This document shows, one piece after another, positions 50,155 through 58,142 of a stretch of 64,000 bases of DNA. The translations under genes and the position numbers were made by a program. The stretch is from Bacteroides faecium (GTDB taxonomy: Bacteria > Bacteroidota > Bacteroidia > Bacteroidales > Bacteroidaceae). The notes under the pieces are model-generated. The model saw nothing but the letters and a program-made list of their open reading frames with translations. It ran no database searches and was not told the origin of the DNA. Location of the stretch: positions 4,216,001-4,280,000 of the forward strand of contig NZ_CP050831.1 in assembly GCF_012113595.1 (NCBI RefSeq). Direction: 5' to 3'. The first letter of the stretch is position 1. Every line of letters begins with the position of its first letter.

Positions 50155-51681
50155 TTAACAAAGCGCTTTATTCAGCATATAATACACCTCATTCATGCGC
50201 AGTTCTTTCTTGAAGCAACTGATAGTAGTATCTTTATTGATGTGTACCATTTCGATGCCTGCGATTTCCGCATAATCTTCCCAGTATTCGGCTGTCAGGT
50301 CGTAAGAGAAGCAAGAGTGGTGAGTACCACCTGCCAGAATCCATGCGCCTGCACCTACTTCAAGGTTAGGCATCGGAATCCAGAGAGCGGAAGCAACCGG
50401 CAGTTTAGGCAGCGGTTTCGGCTCGATACATTCTACGTCGTTTACAATCAGGCGGAAACGGTTACCCATATCTACTACCGTAGCGGTGCAGCCTGTACCA
50501 ACTTTTGAGGTAAATACAAGACGTGCAGTCTGGCTCTTGCGGATACCAATACCGAGGAAGTGTACTTCCAGGCGTGGTTTGTTGGCAGCGATGAGCGGGC
50601 AGATTTCCAACATGTGTGATTGCAGGATAGAGCTGTTGGCACCGTCGAAGTTCAGAGTATAATCTTCAAGGAATGAGCAGCCTTTCGGAAGTCCCTGATT
50701 CATTACCCATACAGTGCGGTAAAGAGCAGCCGATTTCCAGTCGCCTTCGGCACCGAATCCGTAGCCTTCCGCCATCAGGCGTTGGGAAGCCAATCCCGGA
50801 ATTTGGTCGAAACCATTGTATTCGATATCACCCAAGTCGTCGAAGTTGGTTGTGAATCCTTTAGCGCCTTTCGCTTTCAGGATGGCACGCATTGCAAGTT
50901 CTGCTTTAGCGGCGTTCCATACTTTCTGATAAGCTTCGGTCGATTTGTCTTCCAAAGAAGCATCATGGTCGTATTCCTTGAAGTAAGTAGCTACCAGTGC
51001 ATCTACCTCTTCATTCTTGATTTCTTTGTGATATTCCATCAGTTCGCTTACCGGGCAGTAGTCTACGTGGTAACCCATGCGTTGTTCGGCTTCCACTTTG
51101 TCGCCGTCGGTTACGGCTACATTGTTCATCTGGTCGCCAAAACGGATAATCAGCATATCCTGAGAGTCTGCCCAACCGGCGCAAACGCGCATCCAAACGG
51201 CAATCTTATGCTGTGTGTCTTCTTCTTTCCAGTAACCTACCACTACTTTGCGGCGGATACGCATGCGGGTACAGATATGCCCGAATTCGCGGTCGCCATG
51301 AGCTGACTGGTTCAAGTTCATGAAGTCCATGTCCATTGTATCCCAGGGAATTTCCTTGTTGAACTGGGTGTGCAGGTGCAGCAACGGTTTCTTCAGTTGT
51401 TGCAGACCGTGAATCCACATTTTGGCAGGAGAGAAAGTATGCATCCAAGTGATGACACCGATACATTTATCATCGTTATTTGCAGCTTTGAAAACAGTTT
51501 CCACCTCTTTGGAAGAGTTTGCCGTTCCTTTATATACCACTTTAACAGGAAGTTTGCCGGATTCATTCAGTCCGTTTACCATTTCATTAGAGTGTGCGTC
51601 TACTGCGATTACTGCGTCACCTCCGTACAAAAGCTGTGCTCCTGTTACGAACCATACTTCATATTGGTCAAATACGTTCAT
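50155..51681 (-). CDS. araA: L-arabinose isomerase
   Basis: 508 residues from the ATG at 51681; the four-codon extension would need a TTG start. Family signatures include Glu-Val-Trp-Phe-Val-Thr-Gly-Ala-Gln-Leu-Leu-Tyr-Gly near the start, Tyr-Gly-Phe-Gly-Ala-Glu-Gly-Asp-Trp-Lys near 310 and Gly-Gly-Thr-His-His-Ser-Cys near 455, with the metal-binding Glu and His residues. It converts L-arabinose to L-ribulose in the cytoplasm. It follows araD by 37 bases. Confidence 0.96.
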   Translation of the reverse strand: MNVFDQYEVWFVTGAQLLYGGDAVIAVDAHSNEMVNGLNESGKLPVKVVYKGTANSSKEVETVFKAANNDDKCIGVITWMHTFSPAKMWIHGLQQLKKPLLHLHTQFNKEIPWDTMDMDFMNLNQSAHGDREFGHICTRMRIRRKVVVGYWKEEDTQHKIAVWMRVCAGWADSQDMLIIRFGDQMNNVAVTDGDKVEAEQRMGYHVDYCPVSELMEYHKEIKNEEVDALVATYFKEYDHDASLEDKSTEAYQKVWNAAKAELAMRAILKAKGAKGFTTNFDDLGDIEYNGFDQIPGLASQRLMAEGYGFGAEGDWKSAALYRTVWVMNQGLPKGCSFLEDYTLNFDGANSSILQSHMLEICPLIAANKPRLEVHFLGIGIRKSQTARLVFTSKVGTGCTATVVDMGNRFRLIVNDVECIEPKPLPKLPVASALWIPMPNLEVGAGAWILAGGTHHSCFSYDLTAEYWEDYAEIAGIEMVHINKDTTISCFKKELRMNEVYYMLNKALC

Positions 51682-51718
51682 ATCTTTATTCAATTTTAAG
51701 TTGTTAATCTTTAATTAT

Positions 51719-52402
51719 TTATTGTCCGTAATAAGCGTTCGGGCCATGCTTGCGGCTGAAATGTTTTTCCACCAGCAACGGGTTCATTGTTAAATTCGGG
51801 TTGACGGCATAAGCGATGCTTGCCATCTTGGCTACCTGCTCCATTACTACGGCATTGTGCACTGCGTCGTGGGCGTCTTTTCCCCAGGAGAAAGGGCCGT
51901 GGTTCTTTACCAGAACTCCCGGTGTATGTACGGGATTCAATCCTTCGAAGCGTTTTACAATCACGTTTCCGGTTTCCAGTTCGTAGGCACCCTTCACTTC
52001 CGCTTCCGTCATATCTGCCGTACAAGGGATGGCATCATGGAAATAGTCTGCATGAGTAGTTCCGATATTCGGAATGTCACAGCCGGCTTGTGCCCAAGCT
52101 GTCGCATAAGTAGAGTGGGTGTGTACCACTCCGCCGATTTCCGGGAATGCTTTGTAAAGCACCACGTGAGTAGGCGTATCAGAGGAAGGCTTCAGCCGTC
52201 CTTCGACGACTTTACCTTCCAAATCCACTACTACCATATCTTCTGCTTTCATATCATCATAACTTACACCGCTGGGCTTGATTACTACCAGCCCGCTTTC
52301 ACGGTCGATGGCAGAAACATTTCCCCAGGTAAAGATGACTAATCCATGCTTTACCAATTCAAGATTGGCATGAAATACTTTTTCTTTCAGTTCTTCCAGC
52401 AT
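51719..52402 (-). CDS. araD: L-ribulose-5-phosphate 4-epimerase
   Basis: 227 residues of the class II aldolase fold. Thr-Trp-Gly-Asn-Val-Ser near residue 25, Lys-Pro-Ser-Gly-Val near 42, and the zinc motif Val-Val-His-Thr-His-Ser near 92 are visible; a third histidine lies in Lys-Asn-His-Gly-Pro-Phe (about 167). It converts L-ribulose 5-phosphate to D-xylulose 5-phosphate, the transketolase substrate. Only 5 bases after araR. Confidence 0.95.
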   Translation of the reverse strand: MLEELKEKVFHANLELVKHGLVIFTWGNVSAIDRESGLVVIKPSGVSYDDMKAEDMVVVDLEGKVVEGRLKPSSDTPTHVVLYKAFPEIGGVVHTHSTYATAWAQAGCDIPNIGTTHADYFHDAIPCTADMTEAEVKGAYELETGNVIVKRFEGLNPVHTPGVLVKNHGPFSWGKDAHDAVHNAVVMEQVAKMASIAYAVNPNLTMNPLLVEKHFSRKHGPNAYYGQ

Positions 52403-52407
52403 ATTGA

Positions 52408-53085
52408 TTATAATTTAAATTTCGGGTCTTTGCGGTAAACTTTGCTGTTAAACTTATACAAGGCCGCACCGCGCTTGGAACCCAGTTTATCTATTTTGTC
52501 CGTCTTTTCTATATAGTCCATTCCTGCAACACGCTTACGGAAATTCCGCTTGTCCATCTCCTCGCCGTAAATGGCTTCATACAGGCTTTGTAATTGGGAC
52601 AACGTGAAGAGTTTCGGCAATAAATTGAAACCGATTGGCTCAGAAGATGCTTTCTGTTTCATTAACTCCCGTGCTTGTGCCACCATCTCGGGATGGTCGA
52701 AAATCAGTTGGGGAAGTTCATTGATATTAACCCAGTAAGCATTATGTTTCTTTACCAGTTTCCGGTCGTATTCATTGATGTTGATGAGCGCATAGTATGC
52801 AACGGAGATTACCCGTTCTCCCGGGTCGCGATCAACCGCCCCGAAGGTTCCCACCTGTTCCATATACACGTTTTCCAGTCCGGTAAGTTCCGCTAGTACA
52901 CGCTTGGCAGCATCGTCCACGCTTTCATTGTTTTGCACGAATCCGCCCATCAATGACCATTCGCCCATTGCCGGTTCAAAATTTCTTTTCAGCAACAGCA
53001 GGCTTAATTCACCTTCATTAAAGCCGAAGATGATACAGTCGATACCAAGATAAAAGGTAGGATTCGAGCTATAATAGTTATTCAT
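52408..53085 (-). CDS. araR: NUDIX-family arabinose regulator AraR
   Basis: 225 residues: N-terminal NUDIX domain (about 10-140) and a C-terminal winged helix (about 165-225; Asp-Lys-Arg-Asn-Phe-Arg-Lys-Arg-Val). The Nudix box reads Gly-Gly-Phe-Val...Lys-Arg-Val-Leu-Ala-Glu-Leu-Thr-Gly-Leu. Compared with the active consensus, the Glu after Arg is Val and one of the two adjacent Glu is Leu, so pyrophosphatase activity is unlikely. NUDIX regulators of this kind control arabinose genes in Bacteroides, with arabinose as effector. Probable targets are the palindromes at 56016-56054. Confidence 0.9.
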   Translation of the reverse strand: MNNYYSSNPTFYLGIDCIIFGFNEGELSLLLLKRNFEPAMGEWSLMGGFVQNNESVDDAAKRVLAELTGLENVYMEQVGTFGAVDRDPGERVISVAYYALININEYDRKLVKKHNAYWVNINELPQLIFDHPEMVAQARELMKQKASSEPIGFNLLPKLFTLSQLQSLYEAIYGEEMDKRNFRKRVAGMDYIEKTDKIDKLGSKRGAALYKFNSKVYRKDPKFKL

Positions 53086-53113
53086 TGTTTTGTTAATATG
53101 AGTTTTTATTTAA

Positions 53114-54808
53114 TTACCAGAAATACCAGTAGAAAGCGCCTGTGATAGCCAGGATAATAACTGTATGGATAATATCCCAGTGATTCCAGCTTGCACGTGT
53201 AGCTGCCTTTTGTTCTTTGGTAGCCGTACCGAATACCAGTCCCTGGATTTTTTCGGCTGTCGGAGCTTCTGTCGCCAGGCTGACTACGATTACTACGATG
53301 ATACAGAACAGGAACATCCATCCGCAGAAGAACAACCAGTTCATATCGTAGAACAAATATTTGAATGTAGAGTCTGCTACTTCGCCGGCATTACTGTAAT
53401 ATACTTTAGCCCCCAAGCGGGTTAAACCAATCACCATACCGGAAATCAATCCCCACATACCACCTTGGGCGGAAGTACGTTTCCAGCAGATACCCAGCAA
53501 GAAGGCAGCGGCAATACCCGGAGCCAGCACAGACTGAACGTCCTGCAAATATGTATAAAGTACATCGCCAACGCTACGCATGATGGGAATCCAAAGAATA
53601 CCCAAAATTACGATAACAACTGTTGCAATCTGACCGATACCTACCAGTTTCTTTTCCGGTGTTTTCGGTCTGAAACGCTTGTAGAAGTCGATTGTAAACA
53701 ACATGGCGGATGAGTTGAACAAAGAAGCCAAAGAGCTCATCAAAGCTGCGAGAATACCACATACTACCAAGCCTTTCACACCGGCAGGAAGTAACTTGGC
53801 AACTAATGTCGGGAAAGCGGCATCGGCATTTGCCGTACCGTTTGCAAGCATCGGAAGGAAACCTTCACCACCGGCACCGATATATTTCTGATGTAAAGCA
53901 AAAGCAATCATACCCGGAATCAGGAACAGGAATACAGGCAGCAACTTCAGGTAAGCACCGAAGATAGTACCACGACGAGCTTCCTTTTCATTCTTTCCGG
54001 AAAGTACACGTTGTACAATAAACTGGTCGGTACACCAGTACCAGAAACCGATAATGGCGGAACCAATAAGTGCACCCAACCAAGGGAAGTTCGCGTCATC
54101 ATTACTACGAATGAGGTTAGTCATTGTATCACCGTAATCATTAACGGTTACAGCACCACAAACTTTCATCATTTCGTCCCATCCGCCGAGTTCTTTAAAA
54201 CCAAGTACAAGTATGATTAATGAACCTAACAGAAGGATAGGAGTCTGAAGTACGGAAGTGTACAATACGGATTTCATACCACCGAAGATTGTATAAAGTG
54301 CGGTCAGCACTACCAGTCCGATTGCTGCAATCCAGAAGAAGTCGATTCCCCAAAGTTCTTTGATACCGAATACCTGCTGGAATACCAGACCGCCGGCATA
54401 TACGGTAACAGCCACTTTTGTCAATACGTAACTTACTAAAGAAATTACTGACAAGATGGTACGTGACTGAGGATTATAACGGCGTTCCAGGAATTCAGGC
54501 ATCGTATATACCATGCTTCGTGTATAGAAAGGAACGAATACCCATCCCAAAATCAAAATCATCCATCCCTGGATTTCCCAGTGTGCCATAGCCATACCGC
54601 TGGATGCTCCGGCTCCCGCCAGTCCGATTAAGTGTTCCGAACCGATGTTTGAGGCGAAGATAGAGGCACCGATTGCGAGCCATGTCGCGTCGCGTCCGCC
54701 TAAGAAATAATCTGCCGAGTCATTTTGTTTTTGTCTGACTACCCAGACGATAATACCGATTAGAGCCAAAAAGAAGACTCCAATTACTAGCCAATCTAAT
54801 GCTTCCAC
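53114..54808 (-). CDS. Sodium/sugar symporter, probable arabinose importer
   Basis: 564 residues, SSS family, about 14 membrane helices. Phe-Ala-Ser-Asn-Ile-Gly-Ser-Glu-His-Leu-Ile-Gly-Leu-Ala-Gly near residue 55 and Phe-Trp-Tyr-Trp-Cys-Thr-Asp-Gln near 255 are SGLT-type features. It stands between galM and araR in the arabinose operon, so inner-membrane import of L-arabinose is the likely job. Confidence 0.9.
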   Translation of the reverse strand: MEALDWLVIGVFFLALIGIIVWVVRQKQNDSADYFLGGRDATWLAIGASIFASNIGSEHLIGLAGAGASSGMAMAHWEIQGWMILILGWVFVPFYTRSMVYTMPEFLERRYNPQSRTILSVISLVSYVLTKVAVTVYAGGLVFQQVFGIKELWGIDFFWIAAIGLVVLTALYTIFGGMKSVLYTSVLQTPILLLGSLIILVLGFKELGGWDEMMKVCGAVTVNDYGDTMTNLIRSNDDANFPWLGALIGSAIIGFWYWCTDQFIVQRVLSGKNEKEARRGTIFGAYLKLLPVFLFLIPGMIAFALHQKYIGAGGEGFLPMLANGTANADAAFPTLVAKLLPAGVKGLVVCGILAALMSSLASLFNSSAMLFTIDFYKRFRPKTPEKKLVGIGQIATVVIVILGILWIPIMRSVGDVLYTYLQDVQSVLAPGIAAAFLLGICWKRTSAQGGMWGLISGMVIGLTRLGAKVYYSNAGEVADSTFKYLFYDMNWLFFCGWMFLFCIIVVIVVSLATEAPTAEKIQGLVFGTATKEQKAATRASWNHWDIIHTVIILAITGAFYWYFW

Positions 54809-54833
54809 AATAAATATGATTTATAAGTTAATA

Positions 54834-55973
54834 TTATTTCTCTACTGAGAATTTGAAAATACATTCGCTGTTGTATGTTTGTCCCGGTTCCAGAACTACT
54901 GAAGGCCAGTCTGCCTTGTTGGGACTGTCAGGATAATGCTGTGTTTCCAGACATACGGAAGCACGTTGGTTGTAGACGATACCTTTCTTTCCGGTTACGG
55001 TTCCATCGAGGAAGTTGCCTGTGTAAACCTGGATACCCGGCTCGTTGGTATAGACTTCCAGGGTAATGCCGCTTTCAGGAGAAGTCAGTTTGGCTGCTAC
55101 CAGGGAAATGTCGCCTTTCGTGTTCAGTACCCAGTTATGGTCATATCCGTTTCCGTTCTTCAACTGGACGAAATCGTAGTTATTGATTTCCTGTCCTACA
55201 GCTTTCGGAGTAGTGAAGTCCATCGGAGTGTCTTTTACCGGGGCTATCTCGCCTGTTGTCATAAAGGTGCTGTCTACTGGGGTATAGTAGTCTGCGTTTA
55301 CATACATGATATTATCAGTTGAAGCTTTCGACGGATTACCTGCCAGGTTGAAGTAAGAGTGGTTGGTCATGTTGATAATCGTCTTTTTATCAGTAGTGGC
55401 GTTATATTTGATGTCGATAGCGTTGTCTTCGGTCAGTTGGTAAGTCACTTTAGCAGTCACATTGCCCGGGAAGTTTTCATCGCCATCGGGTGAAATACGG
55501 GTCAGTTCCAATGTCATCGGGTCAATAAGGTTGGCTTCGTAAACCTGATATTGCCAGCCTTTCGGACCGCCGTGCAGACAGTGACCGAAGTTATTTTGCG
55601 GCAACTGGATAGTGTCACCGTCTAAGACAAAACGTCCCTGGTTGATACGGTTGGCATAACGTCCGATAGAAGCGCCAAAGTCGCTCGGTACATTAATATA
55701 ATCAGCAATGCTGTCAAAACCTAAAACTACATCCTGCATCTTTCCGTTTTTGTCCGGCACCATGATAGACACGATGCGTCCCCCGAAGTTAGTGATGCAT
55801 ACTTCCATGCCTGCCTTATTCTTTAATGTATAAAGATTCGTTTGGGCATTGTTCACTTCTGTTTGAAAATTTACCGGGTCAAGACCGGATAAAGTCAGCT
55901 CGGAAGCCGACTTGTTATTGCATGCTGACAGCATCAGCGCTGCAATTCCTGCAAGTAGAAAATGTTTTTTCAT
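54834..55973 (-). CDS. galM: Aldose 1-epimerase, lipoprotein
   Basis: 379 residues with lipobox Leu-Ser-Ala-Cys (Cys18). GalM features: Asn-Phe-Gly-Gly-Arg-Ile near 63, Asn-His-Ser-Tyr-Phe-Asn-Leu-Ala-Gly (catalytic His, about 206), Gly-Tyr-Asp-His-Asn-Trp-Val, and Glu in Cys-Leu-Glu-Thr-Gln-His-Tyr-Pro near the end. It interconverts sugar anomers in the periplasm before uptake. First gene of the arabinose operon, directly after the operator-promoter region. Confidence 0.93.
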   Translation of the reverse strand: MKKHFLLAGIAALMLSACNNKSASELTLSGLDPVNFQTEVNNAQTNLYTLKNKAGMEVCITNFGGRIVSIMVPDKNGKMQDVVLGFDSIADYINVPSDFGASIGRYANRINQGRFVLDGDTIQLPQNNFGHCLHGGPKGWQYQVYEANLIDPMTLELTRISPDGDENFPGNVTAKVTYQLTEDNAIDIKYNATTDKKTIINMTNHSYFNLAGNPSKASTDNIMYVNADYYTPVDSTFMTTGEIAPVKDTPMDFTTPKAVGQEINNYDFVQLKNGNGYDHNWVLNTKGDISLVAAKLTSPESGITLEVYTNEPGIQVYTGNFLDGTVTGKKGIVYNQRASVCLETQHYPDSPNKADWPSVVLEPGQTYNSECIFKFSVEK

Positions 55974-56015
55974 GGTTTTATTTTTAATGTAAATGAGATG
56001 CTTATCTTAATTTGG

Positions 56016-56054
56016 GTGTAAAAGTAACACTTTAGTTCGGTGTATCAAATACAC
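56016..56054 (-). promoter_or_regulatory. Arabinose operon promoter with two overlapping palindromes
   Basis: The minus strand gives TTTG (complement of 56046-56049), 19 bases, TACTTTTA (complement of 56019-56026), a Bacteroides promoter. Each box lies inside a 15-mer of the form GTGTA-N5-TACAC: GTGTATCAAATACAC (56040-56054, perfect) and GTGTAAAAGTAACAC (56016-56030, near-perfect), 24 bases apart. Binding here would block polymerase, so these are the best AraR operator candidates. Confidence 0.7.
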
Positions 56055-56080
56055 TCTTATATGTTATGCAGCATAAAAGA

Positions 56081-56120
56081 GAAAAAAACTACTTCCGGGT
56101 ATCAAAATTCCGGAAGCAGT
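56081..56120 (-). terminator. Terminator of the SusC-SusD-SGBP-GH43 operon
   Basis: The minus strand forms ACTGCTTCCGG / CCGGAAGTAGT followed by seven U, 25 bases after the GH43 stop. It insulates the arabinose operon from the outer-membrane operon. Confidence 0.85.
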
Positions 56121-56144
56121 TTCTTGAAGATTATCAATGATCGT

Positions 56145-58073
56145 TTATTGGATTTTCTTTCCCCAATAGGTCTTTTTATTACCTTGTGCAGCGTAAACGA
56201 TGGTATGTGTTCTGGGAGTTGCTTCCCAGTCTACTTCACGTTGCAGGTAAAGTACAACTCCGGAGCTTGTGGTTATTGTTTGTGCCTCTTCATTAAAAGT
56301 CCATGTTACATTATTCCAGCTACTGGAAGTTATTTTGTGGGTACTGAGGTCATAAGTCATTGTCTCAGAAGTTCTTTGGTTGCCTGTATTGGTTGTTAAT
56401 GCTAAATGTTCCCAATCTCCTGCTATTTCAGCTTCTGTGATAGGCACTTGTGGCACTGCTCCGTATCTTTCGGGCATAACGAGAGGCCAACCATTGGCAT
56501 CCCAACGAATACTGCGGACATGTCCCATCATGATAGCATTTGAATATTCATTTCCACCGACATTTTTTGGGAAACGACCTTGGGAAGTGTAGAACCAGTT
56601 GCCTTTTCCATCATCAAATATACCACAGTGGGAGATACCCACCCAACCGTAGCTATTATTGAATTTGTAAGGAGCTGTCAGTATCGGATATAGCTCACTG
56701 CTACCCATGGCAGAACTTTCATTTATATCTACGTAAGGCCCATAAATGTTGGCAGAGCGGCAAACACGTGTGTTGTACTCTACATCCAATTGTCCATAAG
56801 CCAGAAAAAGATAATAATAACCGTCACGGTATATCACTTCGGGACCTTCGGAAGCCTGCCAACGGCTATTTCCACGTATAGCAATAATTTTGCCATAGCC
56901 GGAGTTATCATCTCCCGTAATATTCCAGGGTTTGCCTAAAGCATTTAGTGGCTTTCCGTCTTCCGGATTTAGTTGTAAAGCAGCGATACCACTATGCCAT
57001 GAACCATAGATCAACCAATGTTCATTATTGGTAGTTATAATATAGGCAGGGTCGATTGCATTGATTTTGAAATATGCATTCCAATCCCCCGTACTGCTAC
57101 GTCCGTAATCCGTCATTCCTTTATCACTGGCAGAACATACTACATAACCTTTATCCTCCCATATATTGCTTGCTGGGTCAGACGTTTCCATTAATCCGAT
57201 AAAGGCGCGTTCCGTCCATGAACCATCGAAGTTTCCGTTGTTTTCAATTTCCGGTTTACCGGTTTTGATATAGTTGGTTATAACGATAGAGTAATACATA
57301 CGATACTTGCCTGCGGATACTTTTCGTGCCACCGGTGCCCAATATCCGTAAGAAGGATTGTCAATCGGATCTAAACCCATTTCCTGACGATACGCATTCA
57401 GCTTTTCTTTAATCCATGCCGGGGGAGTTTCGCTCATGGTTGCTCCCAAATATTCCCAGTTGACTAAGTCTTTGGAGCGACGTGCGTGGAAGTGTCCGTT
57501 TCCGCTATGCGCATTTCCATAGGAAGCGTCTGTCTGATACATATAATAATATCCGTCATCTGCTTTCATCACTGTGGGGTCATGAACGTTGGCCAAGTTC
57601 CATTTACTGCGTTGGTTCCAGGCAGCTATGTCCACGTAATTGTCTTCATAGGTGGGTGCCACGTAGTTTTTGAGTTGTTCGTCAAGGCTTTGGCTTTCTG
57701 TTGTTGCCGTGAGCACATCCGAATAGGTATAACGGCTGTTACCGTAGACATAAGCACGGATATAGTAAGAGGTATTGCCCGTCAAGCCGGAAATCGTGGC
57801 GCTGAAATTCTCGTCGGCATCCACTATGTTATCTTTGATGGTTGGGTTCTGTGCATTGACACTGTAGCAAAAGCCCTTCTTGACTACGTTATTCAGATTA
57901 CCGGTGACCAAAGAAGTGACAGCCAGCGAGGTACCTGTGGTTGCAGTTACTTCGGGAGTGGCTATGGCTATATCACTGTTTCTATTGTATTCGATATTGT
58001 CCAGCCCATCGGAGCAAGCTGCAAAAGCAAAGACCGCCAGCAAGGATATTAAGAAAAATGTTAGTTTTTTCAT
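56145..58073 (-). CDS. GH43 arabinan-active lipoprotein
   Basis: 642 residues. Lipobox Phe-Ala-Ala-Cys (Cys19) and an N-terminal fibronectin/Ig-like domain (about 40-130). A five-blade propeller with Asn-Val-His-Asp-Pro-Thr-Val (catalytic base Asp, about 165), Tyr-Trp-Ala-Pro-Val-Ala near 245 and Ser-Glu-Gly-Pro-Glu-Val (acid, near 415) follows, then a short C-terminal beta domain. Best read as a surface endo-arabinanase-like enzyme, as in the corresponding B. thetaiotaomicron gene BT0360. Last gene of the SusC operon. Confidence 0.88.
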   Translation of the reverse strand: MKKLTFFLISLLAVFAFAACSDGLDNIEYNRNSDIAIATPEVTATTGTSLAVTSLVTGNLNNVVKKGFCYSVNAQNPTIKDNIVDADENFSATISGLTGNTSYYIRAYVYGNSRYTYSDVLTATTESQSLDEQLKNYVAPTYEDNYVDIAAWNQRSKWNLANVHDPTVMKADDGYYYMYQTDASYGNAHSGNGHFHARRSKDLVNWEYLGATMSETPPAWIKEKLNAYRQEMGLDPIDNPSYGYWAPVARKVSAGKYRMYYSIVITNYIKTGKPEIENNGNFDGSWTERAFIGLMETSDPASNIWEDKGYVVCSASDKGMTDYGRSSTGDWNAYFKINAIDPAYIITTNNEHWLIYGSWHSGIAALQLNPEDGKPLNALGKPWNITGDDNSGYGKIIAIRGNSRWQASEGPEVIYRDGYYYLFLAYGQLDVEYNTRVCRSANIYGPYVDINESSAMGSSELYPILTAPYKFNNSYGWVGISHCGIFDDGKGNWFYTSQGRFPKNVGGNEYSNAIMMGHVRSIRWDANGWPLVMPERYGAVPQVPITEAEIAGDWEHLALTTNTGNQRTSETMTYDLSTHKITSSSWNNVTWTFNEEAQTITTSSGVVLYLQREVDWEATPRTHTIVYAAQGNKKTYWGKKIQ

Positions 58074-58142
58074 TTGATTGGTAAGTTTTTGAGAACCATA
58101 TCATTCTTCTGATAAAGAGGAATGATATGGATGATGAAGAAA

